Below, in pieces: positions 49,351 through 60,900 of a stretch of 64,000 bases of DNA. The number at the start of each line of letters is the position of its first letter. Position 1 is the first letter of the stretch. Made by a program: the position numbers and the translations under genes. The stretch is from Nepenthes gracilis (taxonomy: Eukaryota; Streptophyta; Magnoliopsida; Caryophyllales; Nepenthaceae). The stretch lies in the NCBI GenBank assembly GCA_033239525.1, contig BSYO01000020.1:12774546-12838545 (forward strand), in the 5' to 3' direction. The notes below the pieces were generated by a model. The model did not search any database, was not told where the DNA came from, and saw nothing but the letters and a program-made list of their open reading frames with translations.

Positions 49351-50040
49351 ACCACATCAAACACCCAGGACCGTCTGCAAGCCTCCCTATTCTTCACGTT
49401 CCGTCATTGATCATGACTTATGTCCATCATAGTCCTCCTTTCCTGTTAGTCTTCACAAAATTTGCAAATATATTTTGTGAGTGTGGCCCTGACCTTACTG
49501 TGGTGGTCCTCGGGGGTGCGGCGCCACACGCCTACAATTGTGCATCTGTTGGCACTAACCGTCCTACTGTTGACTCCATTGTGGATGTTGGAGTTAGAGA
49601 CTTGAACGCAAGTCGTTATGATACCCTGCCTTCGGATTTTGGAGTCAAGCCTCAGGGGCAAATTGGGAAGGCAGGCGTGATCGAACAGCATCACCTCGGC
49701 TGGCAAGTTCACGTTTGAGATTGGAATAAAAGACAAGCAAAACCAATCATTTAGGACTCAAAAATATTTGATGACACTTCTTGGACTTATCTCGTTGTTC
49801 TGGCTGCGGTCCTAGACAATAGAAACGCCCAGCTCTATATTGCCCATGGGTGTTTGTACTCCCAGCAGTTCCTGTTGGAATCAGGGAGTTCCGACAACCA
49901 TTGCTACACACAAATGGCCATAACTCATCCGACAGAGAAATCTGGGGCAACATGCAGTCACATTCCAAAACAAGCTTCCATGTGTTTCAATCATTCATTC
50001 CTTCCTAGTAGTGACCACGGTTTGACCTGGAATTGTTACT
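49314..50040 (+). pseudogene. Conserved 3' coding block of the LTR family, copy 2
   Basis: Homologous to 3700-3069 on the minus strand. Shared words include AYNCASVG, DVGVRDLNAS, GQIGKAGVIEQ, SKIFDDTSWTYLVVL and HPTEKSG. It has a TGA after WQVHV at 49716 and a TAG after QAKPII, so it is broken here. It ends shortly before the cargo. Confidence 0.65.
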
Positions 50041-50109
50041 AGTCATTGCCTATATTCAAAAGAAGGATCCTGGATAGTTTGCTAGATTTTTCAACCAGGG
50101 GATTTCGGG

Positions 50110-50283
50110 CTCATATTGAAATTATTGCTGCGGCAGCTGCTGGCGTTGCTACTGAGTGTTCCTCACTGAGAAGGGCGACGGCAGGAGCTGAAAATGCTGC
50201 ATAGCTTCCTGAGGTCTTGGCAGAGAATGCCATTATGATAGTAATGCTTGTGGAGGATCATCTTCGGCTGCAAAGTAAACTAC
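50110..50283 (+). pseudogene. Captured fragment of an unidentified plant gene
   Basis: An Ala-rich stretch followed by a conserved-looking segment [20 protein letters not shown]; one TAG interrupts it at about 50202. It fuses in frame to the RecA fragment. The segment feels like a known plant protein but I cannot name it with confidence. Confidence 0.5.
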
Positions 50284-50546
50284 ATCATGGAAAGACCACC
50301 CTTACATGGCATATGATTGCAGTAGCTCGAACACTAGAGGAAAATGTAGTGCTTCTTGAAGCAGAGCATACATTTGACTCAGCATATCCCAAGCCATTGT
50401 GTGGGGATGTCAAACGTTTAATCATCTGCCAGCCTGATAAGGAAGAGATGGCATTCGAGCTCGCTGACAGCTTATGCCGATTTGGTGCAATCCACCAAAT
50501 CTGTGTTGATTCTGTCTTGGCTCTAACTCCTCGTGCAGAAATAGAA
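50284..50546 (+). pseudogene. Captured RecA fragment (plant organelle type)
   Basis: The frame reads [13 protein letters not shown] (Walker A end and following helix), then [31 protein letters not shown], and [16 protein letters not shown] (Walker B and L1 start). These four RecA core blocks occur in the right order with normal spacing. In active RecA the Walker A motif is GPESSGKTT; only its last part remains. The catalytic Glu of AEH is present, but the N-terminal helix, L1/L2 loops and C-terminus are missing, so it cannot act as a recombinase. The frame runs directly into the UROD fragment. Confidence 0.88.
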
Positions 50547-51420
50547 GATCCTCTATTGGTTGAGGCTGCAAGGGAAGATCCTGTTAACCAACCACCAGCA
50601 TGGATGATGCGCTTGGTGGGAAGGAATATGGCTGCATACAGAAAGCTTGCAGAGAAATATCCATCCTTCCGAGAGAGATCAAAGATAATTGATCTCATTG
50701 TGGAAATCCCTTTGCAGCCTTGGGCAGCTTTTTGTCTTGATGGGGTTATAATATTCTCTGACATTCTCACCCCTCTTCCTACATTTGGAGTTCCATTTGA
50801 CATAGAAGAAGTGAGAGGTCCTGTTATCCATTCCACACTTTGTACAGAAAATGAATTGAAGGCATTGCATTCCATTAATTTTGAAAAACTTCATTTTGTT
50901 GGGGAATCTCTTAGAATTTTGCTCCATGAGGTTGGTGAGCAGGCTACAGTGTTTGGCTTTGTAAGTGCACCTTGGACAATTGCGGCATACATTGTGGAAG
51001 GGGGTTCTACTCGCACCATACACTGTGACAAAGAGGATGTGCCATACCGCACCTCATGTATTAAAGCAACCTTTCTTGCATTTAACGGAGGCAATTTCTA
51101 GCTACATTGTATTTCAAGTAACTTCTGGAGCTCATTGTATACAAATATTTGATTCATGGGGTGGGCAATTGTCTCCTGATATGGGGGATCATTATTCTAA
51201 GCCTTACATTAAGCAGATAGTCAATGCAGTGAGGGAAAAGTGCCCCAAGACACCGCTTGTTCCCTGCATAAATGGAAATGGTGGCCTTAGTGAAAGGATG
51301 AAGGAAACTAGAGTCAATGTGGTTGGTTTAGACTGGACAGTGGATATGGCAGATGGAAGGAAGCGGTCATGGAATGACTATAGGGATCCTTTGTGCGGAG
51401 AGATTGAGAAGGTAGTTCGA
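50547..51420 (+). pseudogene. Captured uroporphyrinogen decarboxylase fragment
   Basis: Follows RecA without a stop. Recognisable UROD blocks in order are [30 protein letters not shown] (the active enzyme has MRQAGRY), [21 protein letters not shown] (substrate-binding Asp), [16 protein letters not shown], and after a frameshift near 51016 [35 protein letters not shown] and [18 protein letters not shown] makes coproporphyrinogen III in heme and chlorophyll synthesis; the block [15 protein letters not shown] suggests the plastid-type isoform. About 280 residues are contiguous with no introns, and plant UROD genes have many, so the source was probably mRNA. The mutated R-Q-A-G-R site and the frameshift make it non-functional. 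The part after 51370 is uncertain. Confidence 0.88.
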
Positions 51421-51778
51421 TCCCTGATGTTGGTGGGGATTGGGCAAGTGAGTTCTTCGTATGCGGGACACTTATCCCTGGCGTTACAGCCCTAAGAGCA
51501 TGATTTAATTGAGGAGGAAATACCAACAGCCATAAGACTCCCTCATCGTGCAGCTGCAGTCTGGGCAGTGCGTGATGACGCTTCCATCTCTATGGCCCAA
51601 ACCACACGCATGTGGTACCAATGCCATTCACGACTTGGGAGGCGAAGTTACAACGAACGTGTGATTTTGGATGAGTTTTTACTAAAGTTGGTATTCGGCG
51701 GCTTAACAGTGGATAAATCTCATCAAGCCCTTCTCTTGATCAACCTTGAGGACAATGTTGTTTTGATGGGGACGGCAA
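51421..51778 (+). other. Cargo end and purine tract before the 3' LTR
   Basis: Translation shows no protein I recognise (VWAVRDDASISMAQTT and RSYNERVILDEFLL-KLV are the most protein-like words). The last 60 bp, ending GATGGGGACGGCAA, is nearly identical to the same position in copy 1 and forms the 3' purine tract. Confidence 0.5.
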
Positions 51779-52141
51779 TGTTACGTACTCGTCCACACAC
51801 CCTCCGAAGTTGGACGACAATCTTCGGCACAGTAATTGAACCGGATGCGACGGATCTTATTTTCTGTTTTTATTTCCTTTGGCCATTTCCCGTTAACCGT
51901 TCCCCATTACCCATATACATGTACTGATACGCACATAACGAAAGGACAGATAATATTTTGCCCAAACTCTCTCTCTCCCTATGCCCTCCTCTCTCGTTCT
52001 GTTTTCTCTCCCTCTTCCTTAGCCTACTTCTCTTGCTTCTGTTACCCTAACCGACGTCCTCCTCTGCCAGAACCCCCCTTCCCTTCACTCCGTTCGCCAT
52101 TAACGATGAATTTGCCAGCCAACGCCGAGAAGCACGCATCA
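51779..52141 (+). repeat. 3' LTR of gene-capturing element copy 2
   Basis: 363 bp, same ends as the 5' LTR. It is followed at once by TTCAT (52142-52146). Confidence 0.92.
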
Positions 52142-52358
52142 TTCATAAACATTAAGATGTTATAACTTTAAAAGATAGGATTAGGAAATAATGTTTAATA
52201 TGGCTCAGACACTTAAAAAGTAAGCCAGAGGAAGCACTTGTGAGGAGATGAGAAGTGACCTATAAAAATTTAGAGTAATATGATAAAAAAAACGACCTGA
52301 AATCACTTATATTTTTCGGAATGATGGAAACAAATTCATGTTGTCAACTTCACATAGG

Positions 52359-52545
52359 CATGGAATAAAATATCAGCTGATATTTAAAATACTAGTTAAT
52401 ACACTAGATATTTCAGCCTATATTTGCATTTCAGCTTATAATCTGTGTAATTTTTTTTATTTCCAATATACCAAATATAAATACTTATTATCCGATATAT
52501 CTGTTTTCAATATGACCGTAGTTAATATTGATATTTTTATTAATG
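52359..52545 (-). mobile_element. hAT-like MITE copy 14, short
   Basis: Ends CATGGAATAAAATATC and TATTTTTATTAATG, 187 bp and internally deleted. Confidence 0.6.
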
Positions 52546-53744
52546 TAAGTACATAATGGGCTATAAAGCTTCATTATTGTTAGTTGTTTTGTGTTAATTG
52601 GTAGCAAAGGGAGACTCTAGGATCTGTGCTAATTCTAAGATCAAAAGAGAGTTGAGACCTTACAGAAACAATGATTGCGGTTTGAACTGCAAACAGCCAG
52701 TTAATCAAACAAGCATAAATGGCATTTATGCAGAAACTCAGTCATCTGCCTGTAGTGCTGTGCTTGGCTTCCTCCTTTTAATGTGCAAAAAATTGCATAA
52801 ATGTGTAGAAAACCGAGCGATCTTAAAAGTATGTTATATCTAGCTAGCAAATTACAGAATTATGAAACCGAAATTGGGTAATGATGCATGGAAGGAGAGG
52901 GAAGAAGAGAGAAGAAGCAGTGGAGATGATGGTAGGGAAGGGAGAAGAGACAGACGAAAGGGGAGGAGAATAAGAAACGAGTGGAAAAGGAGCGAAGCAG
53001 TTAGACAATAACTGTACTTATTATATCATTTATTCGTAGCTATTGAAATAGTTATGTCCTTATATACCACACTGTTCCTAGGTTTATTAAGAAAAGAATA
53101 TAATTTTCTAATTAACAGTAATCTAATATAATGTAATAACACAGATGTTCTATTGATATCATGAAGACTATCATGATTGTAAACTCTTAGGATATGACAA
53201 AGATATAGAAATAAATAATACCAAATAAAATTAAATCTGTAATCCCAAGATGCCCGCATTAGGTCAACCAGTGGAGATCTTTGGTTATATTTTATCAGAA
53301 TTGGATTCTGCAATTTTTAAGAAAATAAGTAGATTGAGAATTATAAAAGATTGTGGAAATTTCTATTGGGTAATATTAGTGTTTTTTAAATGAAAGTGAG
53401 AAATATTTTAAATCATGAACAATAAGTACTTCTAGGGTTGCTTTTTTTTTTTCTTTTGATAATTAATGAGTATTGTGTATATTGATTTTCAAGAATTTAC
53501 AAAATCAAAGTTCTAGCTCGGTATATGGTAGAATCTAATAGTTAGGGAATCTTCCGAGCTTCACAATCAATGATATTTTTAAAATAAAACCAAAAAAACC
53601 TATGGAATCAACTAATACAGCCAACATGCAAAAATGAAAAAGGAAAATTCCAAAAGGCCCTCGTTGACCGGCCAAATTGCTTTTTTGCCAGTCAGCGCAT
53701 TGATTGACAAATTTTCCCAAGCGTCTTTTTCATCTCGGTCGCTT

Positions 53745-53945
53745 GCATCTCAGCACATTGTAGACTTCTCGGCCAAAAGCAAATATTTCAAGTATTTGCA
53801 TCCCGGCTCTTCGCAAACTTCTTGGCTAAAAACAAATATGTCAGTTGTTTGCATCCCAACTCTCTGCAGACTTCTCAATCAAAAGCAAATATCTTGGACG
53901 TTTGTATCTCAGCTCTTTGCAAAGTTCTCGACCAACATGCAAAAA
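53745..53945 (+). repeat. 53-bp minisatellite between diverged direct repeats
   Basis: Units start GCATCTCAGC (53745), GCATCCCGGC (53798), GCATCCCAAC (53851) and GTATCTCAGC (53904), exactly 53 bp apart, each with GACTTCTC or ACTTCT and a CAAATAT core. They sit between two related flanks, 53625-53715 and 53935-54045, that both contain a CATGCAAAAA start, GTTGACCGG words, and TTTCCCAAGCG or TTTGCCAAGCG. Confidence 0.85.
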
Positions 53946-54418
53946 ATGAAGATGGAGAATTTTAGAACCCCCTGTCCGGTTAACGCGTTGACCGGTCGTT
54001 ATACTTTATTGCCGGTCAGCACATTGACCGGCAATTTTGCCAAGCGCCATCATCTAAAATCTGCCATCTTTACTAGTCAACTAGTTAACCGGTCAGAAGT
54101 ATAGAAGTTTTTTTTGTACTTCTAGGGTTACAGAATTGTTATTTGTAAATAATAAATATTATAATTTAGAGAGGTATAAGGTGAAGTCATTCAAGCTTAT
54201 AAACTTAAGAATAAGAATTCTTGTTTGTACATGATTATAAATATTAATTCTTATTATAAGTACATTAACAATAACACTTCAAGTTTATAAATAATTTAAA
54301 TTTAAAGAATAATACTTTATCTTTTTAGGAAATAAAGTCCTTCTTGACCCATTTATAGTAAATTTTACTTATTAATTATTATTTTTATTTTATCTATTAA
54401 ACTACAAGTTTATAGTAT

Positions 54419-55450
54419 TGGGTCCCATGTCCTGGCCCATAAGACAGGCTCAGGCCCACGAAGCGGTTCGCAGCCCAGGAGAAGATCAGAGGCCCACGAA
54501 GAAATGTTAGCCCAGCCAATGGGAGAATGGCGCGAGCCCACAACGGAAGGAGGCAACGGTAACTGCGGCGCATTAAATGCGTCGCCGGGAGGATGAGACA
54601 AAAAAGGCGGAAAGGCTAGCCCGATAGGCGTGGCGTCGTGCGCCCAACGCCATCCGCTGCCGTCTGCAGACGGCCAACCAATCCCCGCTCAGGGAGAATC
54701 GGGCGTGGTCAACGACGCCCAGCAGCGTGCCAAGCACGGCAACAAGGGTACCCGGGGCGTGACCGGACAGTCCATGACAATGACGACGGGCCGGCGCAAT
54801 AGCCCGTGCAACGGGCGTTTTGGCGCCCAAGAATCCAATGGGGTGAGGTGTATAAAAACCCTCACCCCACGAAGAAGAGGACCTTTTTTTTCAACCTGGA
54901 ACTCTCTTGATCTTCATCAATTGAACGATCAATCGTGAGACCTTGAATTCTTCGATCAAACAACGTCCAGAACAAAAGATAGCATCGACGCGTCCTCGAT
55001 CGCTTCTCTCCTTTTCTCTGAAAACACAAGAGAGACGAGTCAAAAGCGAGAGCTTTGCCTCATCTAGTCGACTCGCTCACAATCCCGGCATCCATCGAGA
55101 TCACGGGAAAGTTAGCCACCCATTGCGGTGCATTACGGGCCGGGCCTTCCAACACACTCACAACATTTCCCCACATCATCGCATAAGCACTTCGCGCTTT
55201 CACATCATTCTTTCCGCGCACCATCTTAGCGTGCGCATTTCCGTTATTGCGGGAATATTCTTTGATTGAGCGTCGAGGCGGCCTCGGTGGGAGAAATCTT
55301 GCCAGACCCTTCACCTCTTGTTTGTTGTTTGTGTTGTGCAGGGTCCAGTTTATAGAGACGGAGACCGGACCCTTCTTCCGGAGCGCCCGCACGCTTAGGA
55401 ATCCGAAGGCTCCCTAATCCGTACGGCAACCTTGGGCCCGGGACGCAACA
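54419..55450 (+). repeat. 5' LTR of Tat-type element
   Basis: 1032 bp, TGGGTCCCATGTCC at the left edge and GGGACGCAACA at the right, followed directly by the primer-binding site. A TATAAAAACC box lies near 54850. The left edge is fixed only by the TG start and the composition change. Confidence 0.75.
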
Positions 55451-55521
55451 TTGGCGCCGTCTGTGGGAAACTGACAACAAGCCAAGTGTCTCTTTCCCAA
55501 CAAGCAACTGAACAACCAAAA

Positions 55522-57150
55522 ATGGTGAACACCCGAGCACAGATTAGTGCTCCTGCGGTGGAAGTCACCGCCCAAGGAGAAGTTCCCCGCGAGGAAGCAA
55601 GCGAACAACCAGTAGGAGCTGAGGTCGCCGCATGGCAGCGGACATAGATCTCTTGAGGAAGTCCGCACTTTCGCCGTATGCGCGAACATTTTGACTGCAC
55701 TGCCCAAGGGATCACTCCCCGCGGCCCAAGCCTCCACCTCGAGAGGGAAGGCGTCGAAGCCGCTCGCGGGAGGCAAGCAAGCCCCGTCTCGACCGCGCTT
55801 GCAACCCAAGCCGCACAAAGTGAGGATGGCGAACGAGGCGGAAGCCGTCGCCCGGCGACGATAGGGAGGACCGCCAAGGGCGCAACCCCGCAACTCGCGT
55901 GGCAACGAGGAGGCCACCGGCCGCGGGCTCCAATCGCAACGCGCCTCTCGGGTGGAGAGTCGCCACCCTCGGCGAGCCCATACGCACCTCCGGGGAACAC
56001 GGAGCTCCGTGACGTCCTCATGCGCGAAGAGGCTCTACGGACCCATCAATGGAGGAGAAAGTCAAGGTGTTGTGGGATACCGCATAAGGAGAAACCCACG
56101 CCCTCCTCCCGACCTCCGTAGATCGCCCTTCGCCATGGACTTGCGGACCAACCGTTCCGAGCAAGTTCGGAATGCGTGCGGAGGGATACGACCCGGGAGC
56201 AAGGATCCAATGGATCATCTCAATTGCTTCCGCACCCACCTCTCTTTACAAGGGACAAGCGAGGCCACCGATGTGCGGTGCTTCCCGTCACCCTTAGGGG
56301 TGACGCGGCGCCTGGGTTCCACGGCCTCCCCAAACTCCATACGCTCGTTCGACGAGGCTTGCGGCGGCTTCCCGAGCGATTCGCCTCCGGCGGAAGGAGG
56401 AGAGGCAACCACGGCACCGGTCCGCCTCCGGCGAGAGACAAGATGAAAGCTTGAGGCGGTTTGCGGACCGTTTCATCATCGGCGAGGCGGATCCACACCT
56501 CTCCGACGAATCAAGCTCAACGCCTTCGTCGCCACTCGGCGGCGGGGATTTCTTCAAACACCTATCGCACCAACGCCCTCGGACCTTAGGGAGGCTGAGA
56601 CCATTGCTCGGGCGTACATCACGGCCGAAGAGGCCAACGAGGCGAAGTGCCCGAGCGAGTGGGCCAGACCCCGGAAGCCCCTCGAGCCGGGGAGGAAGAA
56701 AAGGGGCGGCGGCGGCCAGCGCTACTCGGGCGCGAGCAAGCAGCCCGGCCCCCCGGGGCCCAAAAGGACTACAACGAGTCCTCTCGACCCCGCTCAACGA
56801 CAAATGGCGAACATCGTGATGAGATCCGGGATGAAAAATTCTTAGTGGCGAAAACGCCCAAGGGGTCATGGCGCGATCGGGCAATCTTGCCGGTACCACC
56901 GGCCAGGGCACTCGGCACCGATCGAGAACCGCACCACCTGCGCGGAGATTGAAGAAGCCCGGGCGTGGACACTTAAAGCGGTTCGTGAAGAGACCGGGAC
57001 AGAGAACTGCTCCCTCCGACGGTGAACCCGGGCCGAGCCTCAGGGCCCGCACGGCTGCCGGGCGTGGTTCACATGATATCCTCCGCCCGGCACAGCGCGG
57101 CGAGGCGGCCGGCGACTTCCGGCAACAAGCGGGCGAAGATAGGGGCTAGG
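55522..57150 (+). pseudogene. Tat-type gag relic
   Basis: Starts MVNTRAQISAPAVEVTAQGE and breaks after about 40 codons; later frames keep fragments rich in Arg, Glu and Ser. Short Tat gag-like pieces such as GSKDPMDHLNCFRT (near 56190) and DRFIIGEADP (near 56468) occur in order. The reading frame is shattered by indels. Confidence 0.6.
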
Positions 57151-57199
57151 AGCGATGTCATTAGCTTTAGTAGCGGCGATATGGCACATGTAACCTTTC

Positions 57200-57610
57200 C
57201 CACATCTCGCCCCCTTGTTGTATCGGCCCTCGTTTGGTGGTGGTCTTGACTACCAAGCCGAAGCGGGTCTTCATTGATAATGAAAGTTCGCAAAATTTCT
57301 TTGTATCTCTTTGCATTCATTAAACTTGGACTAAAGCGGGACCAAATGAAGGCGCAAAGCGGACCATTATGCGGCTTGGACAACGAGCTTTGTCCCGGTC
57401 TGCGGGGATCATACATTGGAACTCACAATGGGACCCACCCGCGCTGCATATCGCGCGAGTTGGCGTTCCTCGTCGTTGACCTTCCGTCCGTCTACAATGC
57501 CATACTCGGCCCGAGACCCTTCTGCTTGACCTTCGAGGCCGTGGCGTCCATCCCCACTTTGAAGGTGAAATTCCCCCCCCCGGGGTGTGGGAGAAGTCTG
57601 GGAGACAAGA
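57200..57610 (+). pseudogene. Tat-type protease relic
   Basis: Translation fragments FIDNESS (active D-S/T-G region mutated), IKLGLKRDQMKAQSGPLCG and AFLVVDLPSVYNAILG, then TLKVKFPPP and GVGEV in another frame, follow the aspartic protease region of Tat elements. Frame breaks throughout. Confidence 0.75.
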
Positions 57611-58019
57611 AATGGGGCAAACTGCACTGTCCCAAGTCAACCCGGTGGCACCAAGCGGAGGCCGGCGAAGACACGGACCTCCGCGACGAGGCGTCGCTTC
57701 AACCAGCGAGCTTGATCGGGAAGAAACAGAGGGCGATCCCTCTCAATCCTTCCGATCTGGAGCGATGCGTGAACGTGGGAAGGTCCCTTCCACCTCTGAG
57801 ACCGCCCACGAGTTAATCACCTTCCTCTCGGGCTAACTCCGGCGTGTTTGCACGGGTCCCCGCAAACATGCCGGGATTGGCCGAAGTCATAGTCCACAAG
57901 CCGGGCCTTGGCCCAGCCGAAAACCCGTCCGGCAGCGGAGGAACCACTCCGAGAAGCTAGTCGCCATCGGGGAAGAAGTAAAGAGACTCTGGGCGCGGAT
58001 TCATCGAGAGAAGTCGAGT

Positions 58020-59520
58020 ACCGGAGTGGCTATCCAACGTTGTCTTTGGTAAAGAAGAAGCGGCGGCAAGTGGCGGATGTGCGTCGACTTCACGGACGTG
58101 AACAAGGCTGCCCAAAGATAGCTTTCCGCTCCCAAGGATCGACCGGCTCGTGGATTCCACGTCCGGGCACGAAGCTAGCCGAGCTTCATGGGACGCGTAC
58201 TCGGGATACAACCAGATCCAGATGGACCCGAGAAGACGAGGAGCACACCTCGTTCATGTGAGATCAAGGGACGTATTGCTACAAAATGATGCCCTTTGGT
58301 CTCAAGAATGCGGGCGCCACATACCGGCGCCTTGTCAACAAAATGTTCAAACTCAAATCGGGCGGAACGTGGAGGTGTACATCGACTTGATATGCTTGTA
58401 AAAAGCAAAGTCGCGAGCCACCTCGTCAACGACCTTGACGAGACCTTTTCAATCCTCCGATGACATGGGATGAAGCTCAATCCTGGCAAATGCGCGTTCG
58501 GGGTGACCTCCGGAAAGTTCTTGGGCTTCATTGTGTCCCAACGCGGAATAGAAGCCAACCCAGAGAAGATCAAAGCAATACTCGACTTGAACCCCCCACG
58601 AACCGTGAAGGAAGTCAGTTGGACGGGCGGATAGCCGCCCTCTCACGGTTTCTAGCGAAATCGGCCGACAAGTATTTGCCCTTCTTGGCGCTAAGGGGCA
58701 CAAAGTCGCACGGGTTCAAGTGGAATGACGAATGCGGTGAAGCATTCAAGGAACCCGAAGACTTATCTCTCCAAAGACACCGCTTTTGAGCTCACCGCGC
58801 GGTGGGAAGATCTCTACCTCTACCGGCTACTGACATCGGCGCTCGGCCTCCGTGCTAGTAGCGGAGAACGAAGGCAAGCAACAACCGGTGTACTACGTGG
58901 CCGGGTGCGACGGACGTAGAGGCTCGCTACCCGCACGGCCGAAAGGATGGCGCTCGAGCTTATCTCCACCTTGCTGGCTGCGACCCTACTTCCAGTCACA
59001 CCGGATTGTCGTCTTGTGAGACCGGCCCACTAAAGTCGATCTGCAAAAAACCGGAGGCGTCGGGTAAATTGGTTAAGTGGCCGTTGAGCTAGGAGAATTC
59101 GACTTGGAGTTCGGCCGCGGCCGCCCGTGAAGGGACGAGGCTCAAGTGACTTTATCGTCGGCGCAACGCGCCGGCCACGAGAATGAAACCTTGATCCGAG
59201 GGGATGCGAGCACGGACGGTTCACTTGTGTGGACCTAAAACGAGACGGATCGTCTACTCGGGCGAAGTGGAGTTGGAATCGTGTTAAGGACGCTCGAGGG
59301 TGTGGAGATCGTATACTCATAACGCCGCCTTCCCGCCACAAACAATGTTGCGAGTACGAAGCCCTCCTTGCGGGCCTACGACCGCGAGGAGTGTTACGCA
59401 CGGTCGTTGGTAAATGTAGTGACTCCGAACTCGTGGTCAATCAGGTGAAGGGAACTTGAAACCTCGAACCCACAACTTGTGAGGTACTTGGCGAAAGTAA
59501 GGGCCCCGATCCCTAAGTTC
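58020..59520 (+). pseudogene. Tat-type reverse transcriptase and RNase H relic
   Basis: Frames shift often: KKKRRQWRMCVDFTDVNKAA-like at about 58050, WDAYSGYNQIQMDP at about 58190 (first half of the RT active site), YKMMPFGLKNAGATY-RLVNKMF at about 58275, and an RNase H tail. The YVDD region is damaged. Inactive. Confidence 0.75.
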
Positions 59521-59635
59521 GACCGAATCGAGATCGAGCATATCCGAAGCGGATAACGAAGCGGTGACCGACCGTGGCCGGGACGCGGCCGCTTAATCGT
59601 AGAGCGACGCAAGGGAACCCGAGGGGAAGTCAGGC

Positions 59636-60900
59636 GTGCCCAGCATTGATGCCGAAGACAAAGAGGTCCTTCATATTGACGCAAGGGACAACTGGATGAC
59701 TCCGTACATAAAGTTCCTCACTGAAGAAGCCTTGCCAGAAGATGCCAACGAAGCCAAGCGAATCAGAAAGACAGCAGGATGGTACACGGTTCTAAATGGG
59801 AGAATGTACAGGCGAGGATACTCCACCCCTCTCCTGAAGTGCCTTACCCCGGAGGAAGCCGACTACGCGTTGGCAGAAGTACACTTGGGGCTGTGCGGAT
59901 CTCACATCGGAGGGAAGAACCTGGCGTTCAACGTCATGCGGCAAGGATTCTACTGGCCCACCATGAAACAAGACGCCATGGAGTTTGTCCGCAAGTGTGA
60001 GAGTTGCCAGGTCCATGGCAACATGACGCATCAGCCGCACACCGAGCTGCACTATCTCCAATCTCCGTGGCCGTTCGCACAATTGGGGATCGACATACTC
60101 GGACCCATGCCGATGGCGGCGGCAGACAACGGAAATTCTTGATCGTTGGCATCGACTACTTCACAAAATGGGTGGAAGCCGTCCCGCTCGCGGGATTACG
60201 GAACAAAACGCGACGGAGTTTCTCCGTCAAAGTATTGTTGCCGCTTTGGGATTCCGAGGTCGTAGTATCGGCGACAACGGAACCCAATTCACCGCAAGCA
60301 GCTTCACAAAAATTTTGCCGCAACCTTCGCATTAAGGTGGTGCACACATCCGTGGCGCACCCTCAAGCTAAACGGTCAGTCGAAGTCACCAACCGCGCGA
60401 TCCATCCACGGGTTAAAAACGGAGTTGGAAGGACTGGGGCTCGGATCGAGGAGCTACCGTCGATCTTGTGGTCGTACACCCGAACAAGCTGAGAGAACCA
60501 ACAAGGGAGACGCCCTTCAACCTTTGCTTTGGGGCTGAGGCTGTGGTACCCGTGGAAGTGGGGATGCCAAGCCTGCGGATCGAATGCTTCGACCCAGCCA
60601 CCAATGAACGAAGGCTGCGAGAAAGTCTGGACTTGCTCTCGGAGGTTCGAGACGCCGCACGACTCAGGACTACGGCCTACCAACAGCGAGTCGCGCGGTA
60701 CTACAACAAGCGAGTGAAGGCACGCCCACTGGAAGTTGGAGATTTGGTCCTCCGGAGCGTAGAGGCGGCGGGAAAGACCCATGGCAGGGGAACAAACTCT
60801 CCCGGTTGGGAGGGGGCCATTTCTTCGTCTCCATAATCCTCCGGAGCGGAGCGCACAAGCTACGCACCCCAGGCGGCAAACTGGTCCCGCGGACTTGGAA
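59636..60900 (+). pseudogene. Tat-type integrase relic
   Basis: The best preserved part. The frame from 59636 runs 168 codons with VLNGRMYRRGYSTPLLKCL, the zinc-binding HHCC region (VHLGLCGSHIGGKNLA to CESCQVHG), and FAQLGIDILGPMP before a break at 60142. The next frame gives FLIVGIDYFTKWVEAVPL (first catalytic Asp) and the following part with HPQAKRSVE-like sequence, then FNLCFGAEAVVPVEVGMPS and YNKRVKARPLEVGDLVLR (C-terminal domain) to 60836. It has frameshifts but all blocks of the enzyme in order. Confidence 0.88.

Larger units (their letters stand above)
48216..52141 (+). mobile_element. Gene-capturing non-autonomous LTR retrotransposon, copy 2
   Basis: A complete element with LTRs 48216-48606 and 51779-52141, both TGTTACGTACTCG...GCATCA, and a perfect 5-bp target duplication TTCAT (48211-48215 and 52142-52146). 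The LTR is followed by TTTGGTGCTTTCATTGAG at the primer-binding position and the 3' LTR is preceded by GATGGGGACGGCAA. The interior holds the LTR-initiated ORF (48571-49350), the conserved block (49314-50040), and cargo from at least three host genes (50110-51420). No pol domain is visible. The LTRs differ by roughly 20 bases plus a shortened CT tract, so the insertion is old. Compared with copy 1 the LTR interior is largely different, but the ORF, the conserved block and the 60 bp before the 3' LTR are shared. Confidence 0.93.
52147..54418. other. AT-rich intergenic region with minisatellite
   Basis: No gene seen. 52860-52985 is purine-rich (GAAGAGAGAAGAAG-like). 52990-53620 and 54100-54418 are AT-rich. 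53625-54060 holds the repeat cluster annotated separately. Confidence 0.5.

Noticed and set aside
50284..50546. RecA as a sign of bacterial DNA
   Set aside because: It lies between plant LTRs and next to plant-type UROD; plants have nuclear genes for organelle RecA proteins.
50217..51101. A functional RecA-UROD fusion enzyme
   Set aside because: RecA lacks most of Walker A and its C-terminal half, the UROD active-site region is mutated and a frameshift interrupts it. It is cargo in a retrotransposon.
55395..56021. Minus-strand open frame of 208 codons across the LTR end of the Tat element
   Set aside because: High GC reduces stops on all frames; it crosses the LTR/primer-binding boundary and shows no domain.
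56294..57052. Minus-strand open frame of 252 codons
   Set aside because: It lies opposite gag in GC-rich DNA and is a composition effect.
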